The notes below the pieces were generated by a model that was given only the letters and a program-made list of their open reading frames with translations, was not told the DNA's origin and ran no database searches. Positions 1-11,700 of a stretch of DNA of 64,000 bases are shown here, one piece after another. The DNA comes from Cyanoderma ruficeps (Eukaryota; Chordata; Aves; Passeriformes; Timaliidae), in NCBI GenBank assembly GCA_008694505.1, contig VZDJ01000090.1:9665521-9729520 (forward strand), given 5' to 3'. The number at the start of each line of letters is the position of its first letter. The first letter of the stretch is position 1. The position numbers and the translations under genes were made by a program.

Positions 1-2657
1 CCTAAAGAAATGGGAAGAGCATGATTAAAATTATGCCTTCAAAAGATTTTTTTGAAGATATATCTATTCAGTCAGGATCTAAGAAATGTTTTATTGTTTG
101 TTTTGGTTTTTTATTTTATATTTTGCATTGAGTTAGTGCAGTCTTTAGTAGTCAACTGTTTAATAGCTAGTTCACATCCTGGAAGGAGCCAGCCACTGTA
201 ACCTAGTATGAGAAGAAGAGTGAATTAGCTCTTGCTGTGTTGGATGTTACTGGGATTAGGGTAATTTAGCTCAGCTAGCAGCAGTTACGTGCTTGGTTTT
301 GCAGCTGCAAGCAAGGAAGCTGCTGAAAACAAGGAGTACTAGGAGAGAAGTCTTGGATCTGGACACTTAGATAGTATCTCAGATATTTAATTATCTAGGC
401 TGCAGTTATGTGGGGTTCTGCTCAGCATTAATCAGTGTAAAAAGATAATGTTTGTCAGGCAGACTTCCCAGTCATGCCCCATTGTTAGGTGTCTGTCTTG
501 TTATGGATCAACTGCTTTACATAGCAGATTAGAGTCAAAGACACTTCACACTCAGCTGCTTCCAGCCTTGGTGTTTTCCTTGAAATGGCACAGTGGCTGG
601 GGCAGCTCTGGGACAGCAGCATTTCTTTACTAAATGGCTGCTTTTTGGTGCTGGCTCCTGGAATTTTGCTGTTGTGGAAAGCAGAATCTTAGATTTGCAA
701 AAGCAGCGAGTAAGATGGGCCAAGTCAGGTGTGTGTGCCACTGAGAGGCAAGGTGTGCCTTCATCAGGCTGCTCCTGTGAGTGAAAGCAGGGGAGTACAT
801 TATTCATACCAAGCACCACTCTGCATGGCACTGGACACCATCTTCCTGGTCTCAGGCTGCATCTTCCTCAGAAGAATGACCTCTTCATCTTAGACAACAG
901 TTAAAGTAGTCTTTTGCTGCTTTCTTCTGTATGTTCAGGGTTTTTTTCTAGTTTAGCAAATTAAATTAAGATTTGTTCCTGGTTAATTACAGTAGATAGA
1001 AGGGTAGGGCATTTCTACAGAAAAGACTGGTGGTTTGCGAGAATGTAACTTTTGTTTAACTGTGTCCATTTTTAATCCAGTTCTGTTTATCTCTGTGGGG
1101 AAAAACCTGTTCCAAATTAAAGTCCTAAAGTCTTACTCTTTATTAATTCCTCCCATTTCAGCCTAGAGACAAAGCCTAAGCAATTCCAGGGTATATCTAG
1201 ATATTCTTTATGACAACTTTACCTTAGCATAAACTTGACAGAAGGAAAGACATTTTGCAGCAGCCCCTGAAACTGAGATTTTTGGCCCAGCATATACCAA
1301 GAGGGGCATGCATGTCATTCCTGGCCAGCTGCCTCATTGCATCTGTTGTATTATCTGTTGTGTGCTGGGTAGGACACAAACTGATCTTGGCCCTCCTGGC
1401 ATGGTTCCTCTGCTTTATGTGTGCAGCTTATGTATGCACCATTGCATCTGTTGTATTCCATACCAGCAGTGATTCTGGGCTTCCTTTTCCCAAGCAGGCA
1501 AAGTTGTGCTTCAGCTCTGAAGGTGCTGAGGTGGTAGAAGCCTCTTTGGCCATGGAAGGGAGCTGCAGGAGGGAGGCTGTGGCTGCTGGGAATCCAGCAC
1601 CTGCCCTGCCCTGGGCAGGGGTGAGGTGCTGGGCTGTGTTTGGGCTCTCGGTGCTTGAGAGGCCACAGGGAGATGCAGCTCCTGGTACTGAGAAATCCCA
1701 CTGCTGGAGACAGAGGTGATAAATGCCTGGAGGGTGGGGAGGGCTGTGGAGCACACGCTTCACTAAACACACAGAATCACCTGTCAGCCAGAGCTTTCTC
1801 TGCTGTGGAGATTTTTTAGTGTCTAATAAGGTCCCCTGTGCTGTATCTTAATGCAGAACTGGCATCTTTGATGGAATTTTATTTCTCCATTGAAATTAAA
1901 ATAGTGAGAGTTATCTGCTCATGTTATTTTAATTTTGTTCATTTTACTTTTTTTTAAAAAAAATTATATTTAGGCCTCTGCTTAGAAAGAATAGCATCTG
2001 GTAAAGAATACTCTGCTTTAAAAAAATTATGAAAGTAAAATGTAAGTTATAGTTTAACTTCAGTGGACATGACAGAAGTATGTTACATTTACTGTTCTGT
2101 TGACTATGTTAAGGGTCCTGTTATGTTCACCAGATTTATCTTTCTGAAAGGCTGTAGTGATCAGCATATAGAATAAGCTGAACATAGTTGCTTAGTTCAT
2201 ATTTATTTCTTTTTAATGCCAGAAGGCTCTTATCTCATACTAATACATGGCGTTGAGAGCTTCAGTTGTTTTTCTGATTGCTGCAGTGCTCCAAACAGGG
2301 AATTTCACAGAGGACAAGTTAATCCCTCATAATGAAATCACACCATGAAATGGTTCATACTAATCAGGATTTCTTTTGCTTTGAAGCACATGACATGGTT
2401 GTAATCATTGCTGTTTCTGTTACAGGTATTTTGGAAAAGAAAAATGAGTTTTATGTCATATGACTTCTTTGCACTTAATTGGCAAAAATGTAGAAAGTGT
2501 GATTAACTTCAAGTTCTTTTATAAAAAGGTCTACACATGCAAATATTCTCAGCTGCAGGATGATAAAATTGCACTTTCTTGGGCCATCAATATCGTATGC
2601 ACCGTGTTGCTGTGTGGATTACGATGGAGCTATTAAATATGCACATTATTTTCACAG
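1..2657 (+). other. ALCAM: ALCAM intron, partial at the window start
   Basis: No preceding ALCAM exon (V2 domain) is recognisable here. The stretch holds a GC-richer block at about 1500-1740. Its central inverted repeat, CCCTGCCC/GGGCAGGG, is at 1604-1620. One copy of a small dispersed repeat lies at 1368-1430, and an exact 18-bp direct repeat at 1335-1352 and 1440-1457. The remainder is unremarkable AT-rich intron. Confidence 0.8.
1368..1430 (+). repeat. Copy 1 of an unidentified dispersed repeat
   Basis: The segment starts GGTAGGACACAAACTGATC and ends GTGCAGCTTA. It recurs at 4560-4613 with an 11-base deletion and a few substitutions. Two flanking 18-bp copies of CATTGCATCTGTTGTATT lie at 1335-1352 and 1440-1457. 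The family is not recognised. Confidence 0.7.
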
Positions 2658-2785
2658 ACCCAACAGAGAAGGTGACTATTCAAGTGCTGCCACAAAGCAG
2701 TAACATTAAAGAGGGCGATAACATCACTCTGAAGTGCTCAGGAAATGGCAACCCTCCTCCACAGGAGTTCCTGTTTTACATTCCA
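2658..2785 (+). CDS. ALCAM: ALCAM exon, first half of Ig C2 domain 3
   Basis: The acceptor is TTTTCACAG and the donor is CCA|GTAAGT. The first two bases complete a split Tyr codon. The product runs from [11 protein letters not shown] through EGDNITLKC to EFLFYIP (42 codons). It carries the first cysteine of the domain and an N-glycosylation sequon (NIT). Human ALCAM has PTEQVTIQVLP at this position. Confidence 0.95.
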
Positions 2786-5700
2786 GTAAGTCCTGCCTTG
2801 CTGTCCCTGCCTAGTGAAATATTCTGGATCATTCCTTCCTGCAGACATTGCTACATGTCAGTGTCTACGTGGTTTTGTAACAAATGAAGAACGGAATTCT
2901 GTGTGACAAACACTGAAGATAGACATTGACCATTATATTATGCTGTGAGAATGCCTCACCTCAGTTGGCAAAATATTTTTTTTCAGAAAGCCTCTCCTTT
3001 CCCCCAGCCTACCCAAATTTTTCAGCAGTTTAGACCTATTAAAAATTACAAGTCTTCATTTCCCATCATCAGGTATTTTAATAAACAGTTTTGATTACGG
3101 AAGTTTAGCATCTTGAAGAAAACCATCTCATCTGTTGTCATAACACAGATCCAGCAGTAAAAGTACAGCAAATCAATTCAGCTATTTTTTGGACTTTCAC
3201 AGATTAATCTTTGTGCAATTTCTTTTCTTCAGTTAATTAATGGTTTGGTGACATAACAACACAAAAAATAATGTGTGTGACAGCACAGGAGACCAAATCT
3301 GTAAAATGCTTAAGACACAGACTGACAAAAATAAAGGCTTTGTTACCATTAATCTCCTTAGTACTGGTGAAATCCACAGACAGATGTGGCTTTATATTCT
3401 AAGACTCCTGGTCCTTGTTCCCATGTCCTGCTTCCTGCTCCTATTTTGTATGCCTTATTTGTTCCTGCTGCAGCCCTGAGCAGAGCTGCTCTTGTGAGAA
3501 GCCAAAAGAAGTGGTAACCTTTCAGATGTTTCAAACCCAGCATGTCACCTTCTGAACATAATCGTCATCTACTCTGGACTCCTGGCATGTTTGAATTGCT
3601 GGAGAGAGCGAGGGGAGCTAGGAGCTCAAGTCCTTATCTCAGAACAGCCATTTAGATTCAGTGAATCATCCTAGAGACTCACAAAATGCCAGGGAAAAAG
3701 TGTCTGGTATCACTCCTTGCTCCACTATCACAGTGAGTGAGCTAAAAACCCAAGTTTGTCTTATCTTCAGGCTCCCTGATACTGGTCTTTTCTCTCAAGG
3801 AGGGCTGCAATGGGTGATCCCTTTGAAAGGCTCACAGGTATTATAAATCTCTTTCTGGATTCAGAGATAGGAATTAGGGTATCATTCTGTGCTTGTTTCA
3901 AAGCTGATCTAAGTCAGTAATCAGGGGGAAACTGAGGAACTGGATAGCCATAAAGCAACATTTGCTGGATAATTCAAAACAGCAGTGTGCTTGTACTGTT
4001 CAAAAATGTGCAATGCAGTACAATTCAGCTCATGATTTGTCCTGAACTGAGTATATCAGACTCAGATTCAGAAACACAATTGGTTTTGTTGTTTTGATTT
4101 CTTCAATACTTATTAGTAGGCTATTTTTTCTGCTAAACTTTCAAAATTTGTATTTTAACATCCACTTAAAATGAGTCAGTTGTTCAATTAAAAGAGTAAA
4201 CTCTTGATTGTAGGGATTTTTTTAATTATATTATCACGCAGGACGTAAATATTAGTTTAACTAATAGGTAGTTACAGTTCAATGATGCCGTGTCTGTATG
4301 TACTTTGGAGTATTTCACCATCCTTATAATTAAAAAATCCTCAACAAAAATTAGTGGGTTTAGCAGACCCATGTACAGTAAATGTTTTGTTTTCCACCCC
4401 CAGGGAGAACCAGAAGGTATAAGAAGCTCAGATACTTACATAATGACAGATGTGAGACGAAATGCAACAGGAGAATACAAGTGCTCTCTGACTGACAAAA
4501 GCATGATGGACTCGACCACCATCACTGTGCACTGTAAGTCATTACGTTTTGCACTCCTAGGTAGGACACAAACTGATCTTGGGATGTTTCCTCTGCTTTT
4601 TGTATGCAGCTTAGTGCAGTTACCTACAGGTGAAGTGTTGGTTTAAAGGAGTGTCCAGACATTTCTATTTATTCTAATGTATTTCTGTTTGAAAATCTTG
4701 ACTTTCTCAATCCATTGGCTGGATAGTTTCACTTCATGTAACTTTGGATAGTATATGGTTCTACTACACTCTCACATACAGTGAAAATTTTGTTATTTTA
4801 TCTTTCACTCATGTGAACATATATAGGGCAAATTCCTCTCTTCCAGCTGTGCCTTAGAATGTACACAAACATGGATATCACTGGAGGTCATTCTTCATTG
4901 TCAAGTTCCCATTCCCTCAATGAACATGTAAGGAGTCTAGAAAAAAAAACTTCGGAAGTCATTATGTTCATGGAGGAAAAGTTGGGGTTTTCTACTTTTC
5001 CCAGGATGGTGAGAGCTGCAGAGCTCTGTAAATTTTCTTTAGCTGGATACTATTTAGTAACTATCAGCAACACTTCAAAAGCAACCCTTGAACTAGTTGA
5101 ACCATTGAAGCAGTAGTTGCTTTTAATCTCTTCATGCAGAAGACAAGAGCAAGAACTCTTTCAAACTGGGCTATACTATCACAGGCTGTGAAATAAAAGT
5201 CAAGTTGGGGTAGTAATTTTCCCCTAAAAACATTGATGGTCTGTAGTCTTTACAGTGGCATCAATAGCTGACAGGTTCAAAGGGATCTATCTGAAGGATA
5301 ATGAAGTTTAAAGGCTTCCACCGTAGTTATACTCTACATGAAAACGAACTTCATGTTTCTCTACTTGGTTTTGATTTTTTTTTTTTTCTTGGAAGAGGTG
5401 CAATACACGCATAATGTATTGGTACATGATTAATTACGCTATTATATTTAATGAATATTTTGCCTTTCATAAGATCATCTGTTGTTACTCTGCCCACCCA
5501 TTCTGTTTGCCAAGAGTTGGGCATGTAAAACCTGCAAAGGGCCCTGTGCTAATGCTTCTTAACTGCTGGATAGCAAAGGTAGCTTTGCTCTGGTATAACT
5601 GACCCTTTAATTTTCCTCCAAGTGGATTGCATGTCCACTTGTACTTTCATAAATAATTACTTTAACAAATGGCTTCCTCAGTCCAAGTTATTTTTAAGAA

Positions 5701-8700
5701 GCCAGTTTTCCTATTTCTTCTCTTTTGTCTGCCATTCAAAGAGCTTTACTGTGCCAGAGAAACATGTCATTTACAAACATGAGTCTTTCCCAGTGCTGAA
5801 AGCTAATGCAGCCACTCAGAACTCAGAGCTGCACCCCAGTACCCTACTGCTTCACTTTACTTAGGGTTGGTTTTGTTTTGTTTTGTTTTTCCAAAACACC
5901 TCTATCTGCAATAAAGCCTTTTTTAAAAATGAAGTGCAGTGGCCTGGAATAGTTCTGTAATTGCTGAATGCCCAGACCATGCCCTGTCTTTAAGGTACTT
6001 CAGTGTCTTGCCTGATGCTGGTCTGAAACATTTCTGCAGCATGTAGTTTGTCCTTCAGATAATACTTACTAATGCCTATCATGTCCTACTTTTTCTCCCT
6101 CTTTTGCTTTATTGTTCACCTTTTATATGGATGAATATTCCTCTCTGTGCTATTACACTAAAAAATTCTTGATTAGGAGTCAGGGTTTTTGTTTCTTCGC
6201 ATCCAATCTCAGCATTTTAGATTGCCTATTTTCTTTTTAAAAAAACCAACCACAAACACAACAAAAAGCAGGCACTATAATAATATTATTTTAAATTTGG
6301 GAAACTATTTATAGTAATATGTTAAAATTCAACTGTAGTGCTTTTTTCCCAAACCAATTTTATTGAGAATTATAATAGCACTCATGTTTTTTGGTATCTA
6401 GGTAGAGAAAGCTTCTTGCTGGTATGAAAAAACATTATCATGCCATAATCCTCAAATATGTTTTGTAGAGAATACCATGCTTCCTTTTTCCAAGTTGATT
6501 GTAAATTATAAGACTTACAGAAAGATGAAAATTGATATTAAAGCACCTGAGTTACCCATAATGCTTAGGGAAATTATTTATGAAGGAAATTGAGGGGAGA
6601 TGAAAGATTCTCTGCCTTATCCATGGAACAATAAAGGACAAACTTTATGTACAACCTAGGCTCTTGCCCTTCAGAGCAGGATCTGTGCAGCCAGGTCCCA
6701 GTTTAAAGTCCAGCAGAACTGAGTGCTTGTGGCATGATTTGTCCCTCTACAGAGGGAGCAGCAGAGCAGGATTGATGTTGTGGGTTTGGGGTTTTTTACA
6801 CTAGGCTGTAAATTCTCTGCCAGCTCTGTTCCTTCAGTGAGTCTGCCCAGGGTCAGATGAGCAAAACTGGCAGGGAGGGGACCAGGGCAGAAGCTGTTTA
6901 CAACCACTTAGAGAGATACAGAAGCACATCCTGAGTGAGGCAAGGACTCAGCAGTTGAGGACAGGTATATCTTCTCTCAGCTATAAAGAAGCAGCTCTTT
7001 AAACCCACAGTGCCCTTTCATTATCTGTTCCTGTAGGGATTTGAGCAGCTTGGTGCAGTGCTCCTGTTCCTGCCCATGGCAGGGGTGTTGGAAGTAGGTG
7101 ACATTTTAGGTCTCTTCCAGCCCAAACATTCTGTGATTCTGTAATTGTTTCTGTCCATAAAACCTAATGTGGAGTACGTAGGTCTGTGGAATTTCCTCTT
7201 CATGGTGCTTTCCTTTCTGCTAAAATGCATTTTACAAAGCATCCAGTAAATTAAAGGCCTGAGGAGTATAGCATTTATATTTCTCTGTAGATATTTTTAT
7301 GGCCTTGTCTTGACTTGCCTCGTCTTTCAGTAAAGCCATTGAAAATACAGGAGAAATCAACTTTTGAATGATGCATGGAAAAATCTGTTCTCGAGATACT
7401 AGGAGAAATTTCCAGTTGTCTACTAGTTTATTTATGTAGTTCAGACAACAAACCTGCATAGTTTTCCCAATATTCCATCAGAAGCCTCCTTTAAATGCTG
7501 GGAGACTGTCCTAGATGTGCCACAGCTTCCAAACTGAAACGTGTGCTCCAGTCTTGCCTTGCCCACATTAATTCCATACCTCCCTCACATGATGTGGTGA
7601 TACGTGCAGAATGCACTGTTTGTCTCTTCCCTGCCCTACTTGGTATGCAAAGCCAGCACTGAAATCAATGCAAGACTTCAAATGAGAGACCACATTAAGA
7701 GCTAGCATATATTGAAAATGGTGCCTGATGACGAGCTTGTTTCTGAAGAGCATTTCAAAGCCAAATGTGAAATGTACAGAAAATTCTCAGAGAAAAGTTT
7801 TTCTTTCAATGGAGACAAATTTTAATTTTGACAGTCTTCTATATGCATGAAATGTTTTCTCCTCATACTTCTGTACCAAAGAGAGATTATTTACTAAGTG
7901 GAGAGGTAAAAGAAACTACATCGCATTTCTTTGTGGACCCTACAGATAAACTGGCAAAAAATTAAGCTAAATCAAGTCCCTCATGTAGAGCTCCTAGAGG
8001 GGAGCCTATGTTAAACAGTAGCTTAATTCTGACTTGCCTCATAAGTCATACAAATACTGCTCTGAGTTTTGTAGCTCATCTCGTACACTACATTTTACTG
8101 AGCTGCTATAGCAACCAAGACCACGGTGTGGGAGGAACTGTAGTCTGTTACACCACACAAAGACCAGGCTGAAGAACTGCTCTGGGCTCAGTGTCAGTCT
8201 TGCCTGAGATGAAAGCAAAAACTTTCATTAATATTTGCTTCCTATGGCAGATGTGAGAGTAATGCCTTCTGAATGGTGATCTCTTGGGTTTGAGGTGCTC
8301 TCTTGCTTCTAAGAACAAAAGGTTTAAGTACATGTAGAAGGAAATTCTTGAGGGAAAAAAAAAAATTCCTACCTTTTTCTTCAACCATCCCTCTGCCCTG
8401 GTAGAATGTGCTTAAGGGTAACACAAAGCAAGAAGAAACACATCCTATACACTATCTGAATCTATATACTGCTCACTGGAGGAGTCTTGTTATTTCTTTT
8501 TTTTTTTTCTTCTGGAAGGCAGAGGAGAACAGTTGGGTTCCATTTACTGGTTTCAGGAGGGAGGATAGGAAATCCCCATAGGAATACAGAAACAAGATGC
8601 CATTTTATCTCTTCAAGATTTTTGACTTATTCACAGATGAAAGTACAGTTCTTGTGACCTCTTATACAAGACATTGGGCTTGTAACACATAAATAATGCT

Positions 8701-11700
8701 GCAGACCAGGGGTACAGGCTGAACCCTAGTTGTTCCCTGAACTTCCACATTTAATTACAGCAGTGTTCCCAGGGCAACCACTGAATGAAGCCAGTAGTGA
8801 AGTTCACTGTTTTGTTAAGGAGAACTCACTTTCCTCCACTGTGATTTTTGTCTCAAGCTTTTTTTAAGCTTGGCTTAAAAGCCAAAAGGAGACTTTGCAG
8901 TCCTTTTCCAGCAAGTACTGTATTTGAGATGAAGTCATGCATGCTTCTGACTGCATATGTGTGTGTGTGTGTATGTGTGGACACATCTGAGATAATCATT
9001 CAACCAGGAAACTTGGCTTACAAGCAAGACAGTCAGAGGGGAAGCAAAATAGAGATTGGCAAACTCTGCTTTTCTTTCACTGTAGGATTAAAATTTTAAA
9101 AAATAACCAGCCCACCAAATCCTTATACTAAGAAAAATCCAGAGGAATGTTTCCTGATGTTTCTGTTAGTGGCTCTCACCCTGCCTTGTGTCAAACACAG
9201 CTGTCGCTGACTGCAGTTTCCCTGGAGCTTAAATATGTCAGTCAGAGCTTGGACTCTTTTTTGAGGTACACAAAAGTGGCATTTTAAGTTACAAATGAGA
9301 ACAAATAAAGGGCTTCGTGTGCACTTCCCCAACCCTGTAATTTAGACTTCTCACCCCTTCAGTCAGTATCATGTCTCATACACCTTCTTCTTCCCCTTCA
9401 GATTCTGAGGATAAAAATCCTCTAGTTTTATCACACAAAAGAAAGGCATCTCTCAACCTGCCTTTCTCTCCACAATTACTATTTAGGATAACCTGTCCCC
9501 ACCCACACTAGTCCTCTCCTGAAGATGCCTTTCTAGCTGCCCCATAGTAAGGTACCCTCACAGCACTCTGTGCTTCCCTTTCTGAGATGCACAGAGTTAT
9601 GTGAATTACTTCTTCAGCTTCTTGTGCCTAGTCTGTCATCCTTTCAGCAGAACAAGGTGAAAAAAATGTATCCATTTGTCTGGCGATTAGTGAGCTTTTG
9701 CTTTTCCTTTTAGCCTATAATTACAGCAAAAATATGAATGTTCTGCAATGCCTGTTTTAGAATAATTCTCTCATCTCCCTTCCTTGTAAAATTGACTTAG
9801 ATTTTATTGAAGAAATGAAATCTTGAATTTAATGAGTGCAATTAGTCACATTTTCTTTTCTTGGTAAGCCTCTGAAATGGGGCAGGCTTTCCGAGATTAA
9901 TTTTTTACAAATGTTCTTTCTATCCCAGATTTGGATTTGCAGCTTACTCCTAGTGGAGAAGTCACAAAACAGATTGGAGAGGCCCTGCCTGTGTCATGCA
10001 CGATTTCTTCCAGTAGAAATGCAACTGTTTTTTGGATAAAGGTCAGTAATTCATCTATTTCACAGTCCATTTGAGTGTTCACCTCTTCATATTACTGCTG
10101 CTACTTCAGTGTGAAGGAAGGAAGGAAGGAAGTCGTTCATTGGGCTTTTTAAAGAATATTGTTAAAATGGGTCTTATGCATGTGGTTAAAATCAGATCTA
10201 CTCACATTGATGACTGAAAATCAGTTACTGTAATTATCAGCTCAGCTTCCAAATGGAGAGAATTAAGGTGTATTGTAACACAAATAAAACTTTTTTTTAA
10301 AATGATCCATACAAGACCCTTTGAGAATAAGGTTCTTCTAAGAAAAAAAGCCCATTTGGAGGAATTTTGGTGCATTTTTGTCAGAGGTGTGCTTGGTATT
10401 GGTTCTGATAAGCATAACTAAAGGACAAGGGTTGAGAGGTCAGATGGTGAAAAATGTAGATATTGAAGGAGGTGGCTTTATATGAGCCTGTAGTGCTGGA
10501 AACTTACAGTAATGATGCCTAATGCTTGTTTATGAGCATGTGTTGATTTGTAAGCCTGGCCTAGAGGAGAGTTGCTTGTGTCTCAAGCATGTTTTATCAT
10601 GGTCTTGGCGAACCTACTAGAAAAACTTAGAGCCAATAACTGATCCCATCTATGCTCTTGATTTAAAAGCAAAATTGTTCAAGAAGAAAGGAGACGGCTT
10701 CTATAAATCTCCACTTTACATGCTGTATATTCAAATGTACTTATTACTGGAGAAACAGCTTAAAAAAGTGAGGCTATAATTTTCCAAAGCATGTGAAAAC
10801 TTCTGTCAATAGCAGTCACATTTGTCATTAAGGAGTTAATGTATTGTGAGTCCATCTCTGTCATTTCTAACTCCTGACTTTATCAGGACAATACCAGAAT
10901 GCAAACAAGTCCATCATTTTCAAGTCTTCAGTATCAAGATGCTGGAAACTATGTCTGTGAAACTACTCTACAGGAGGTCGAAGGATTGAGGAAAAGACAA
11001 ACACTTAAACTTATTGTGGAAGGTAAGCAAGCAGGTAGTCACCATTATTAATTGTTCTTTTAAAATAAAAAGTTTAATTGTAATATTGTTCTTGTAGGAA
11101 AACCTCAAATCAAAATGACCAAGAAAACCAACACAAATAGAATGTCTAAAACAATTATATGCCACGTGGAAGGTTTCCCCAAACCAGCAGTGCAGTGGAC
11201 AGTTACAGGCAGTGGAAGCATCCTAAATAAAGCAAGTATCTTTCTTACTACTTTATTCACCAAAAACTAGACTATAGGAAGTGCAAATTAAGATCAAGGA
11301 ACATTTTAGAGATAGTGAGATCAAAGAAAAGTCTTTCTCATTTATCTAAGAGAGAGTTAAGTGGTAGGTGGAGCTACATGGTATTTACATAGATGATTTT
11401 TTTATGAGAAGGCCTTTTTGAATAGAACAGGTGAAGGCAAAAGAGATCCACTGGCTACAAGCTGAAGCTGGAAGGAAAAAGAAAAGGTTACAAATGAAAT
11501 ATGCATTTTTTTAAATGAAGGTACTTTGTAGTTTTATCTGGGCAATGTGCTGATTTTGCCATTCCATAAAGAATTCGCAAATCATGGTGGAATTGTAGAA
11601 TTTACATCAGAAAGCAAATGGATACTTGATGTAGGCATTAACTGAGTGAAATGTAAAGAAATTTGGCATGTGTGAATCAGAAGTTGCATTCAGTATAGTT

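Larger units (their letters stand above)
4534..9928 (+). other. ALCAM: ALCAM intron
   Basis: A 5.4-kb GTAAGT...TCCCAG intron. It holds the second copy of the dispersed repeat (4560-4613), a (GTTTT)n tract at about 5866-5892, a CR1 3' fragment (7035-7146), poly-T and poly-A tracts near 8350 and 8490, and a (TG)n tract at 8957-8979. No coding signal was recognised. Confidence 0.85.

Noticed and set aside
1255..1719. 154-codon + strand frame with a hydrophobic start
   Set aside because: It lies in an ALCAM intron, overlaps the dispersed repeat and other frames, and resembles no family.
11232..11240. Use of the GT at 11236 as the exon donor
   Set aside because: It shifts the frame of the next exon and reaches a stop within a few codons, whereas the GC site keeps the human-like protein.
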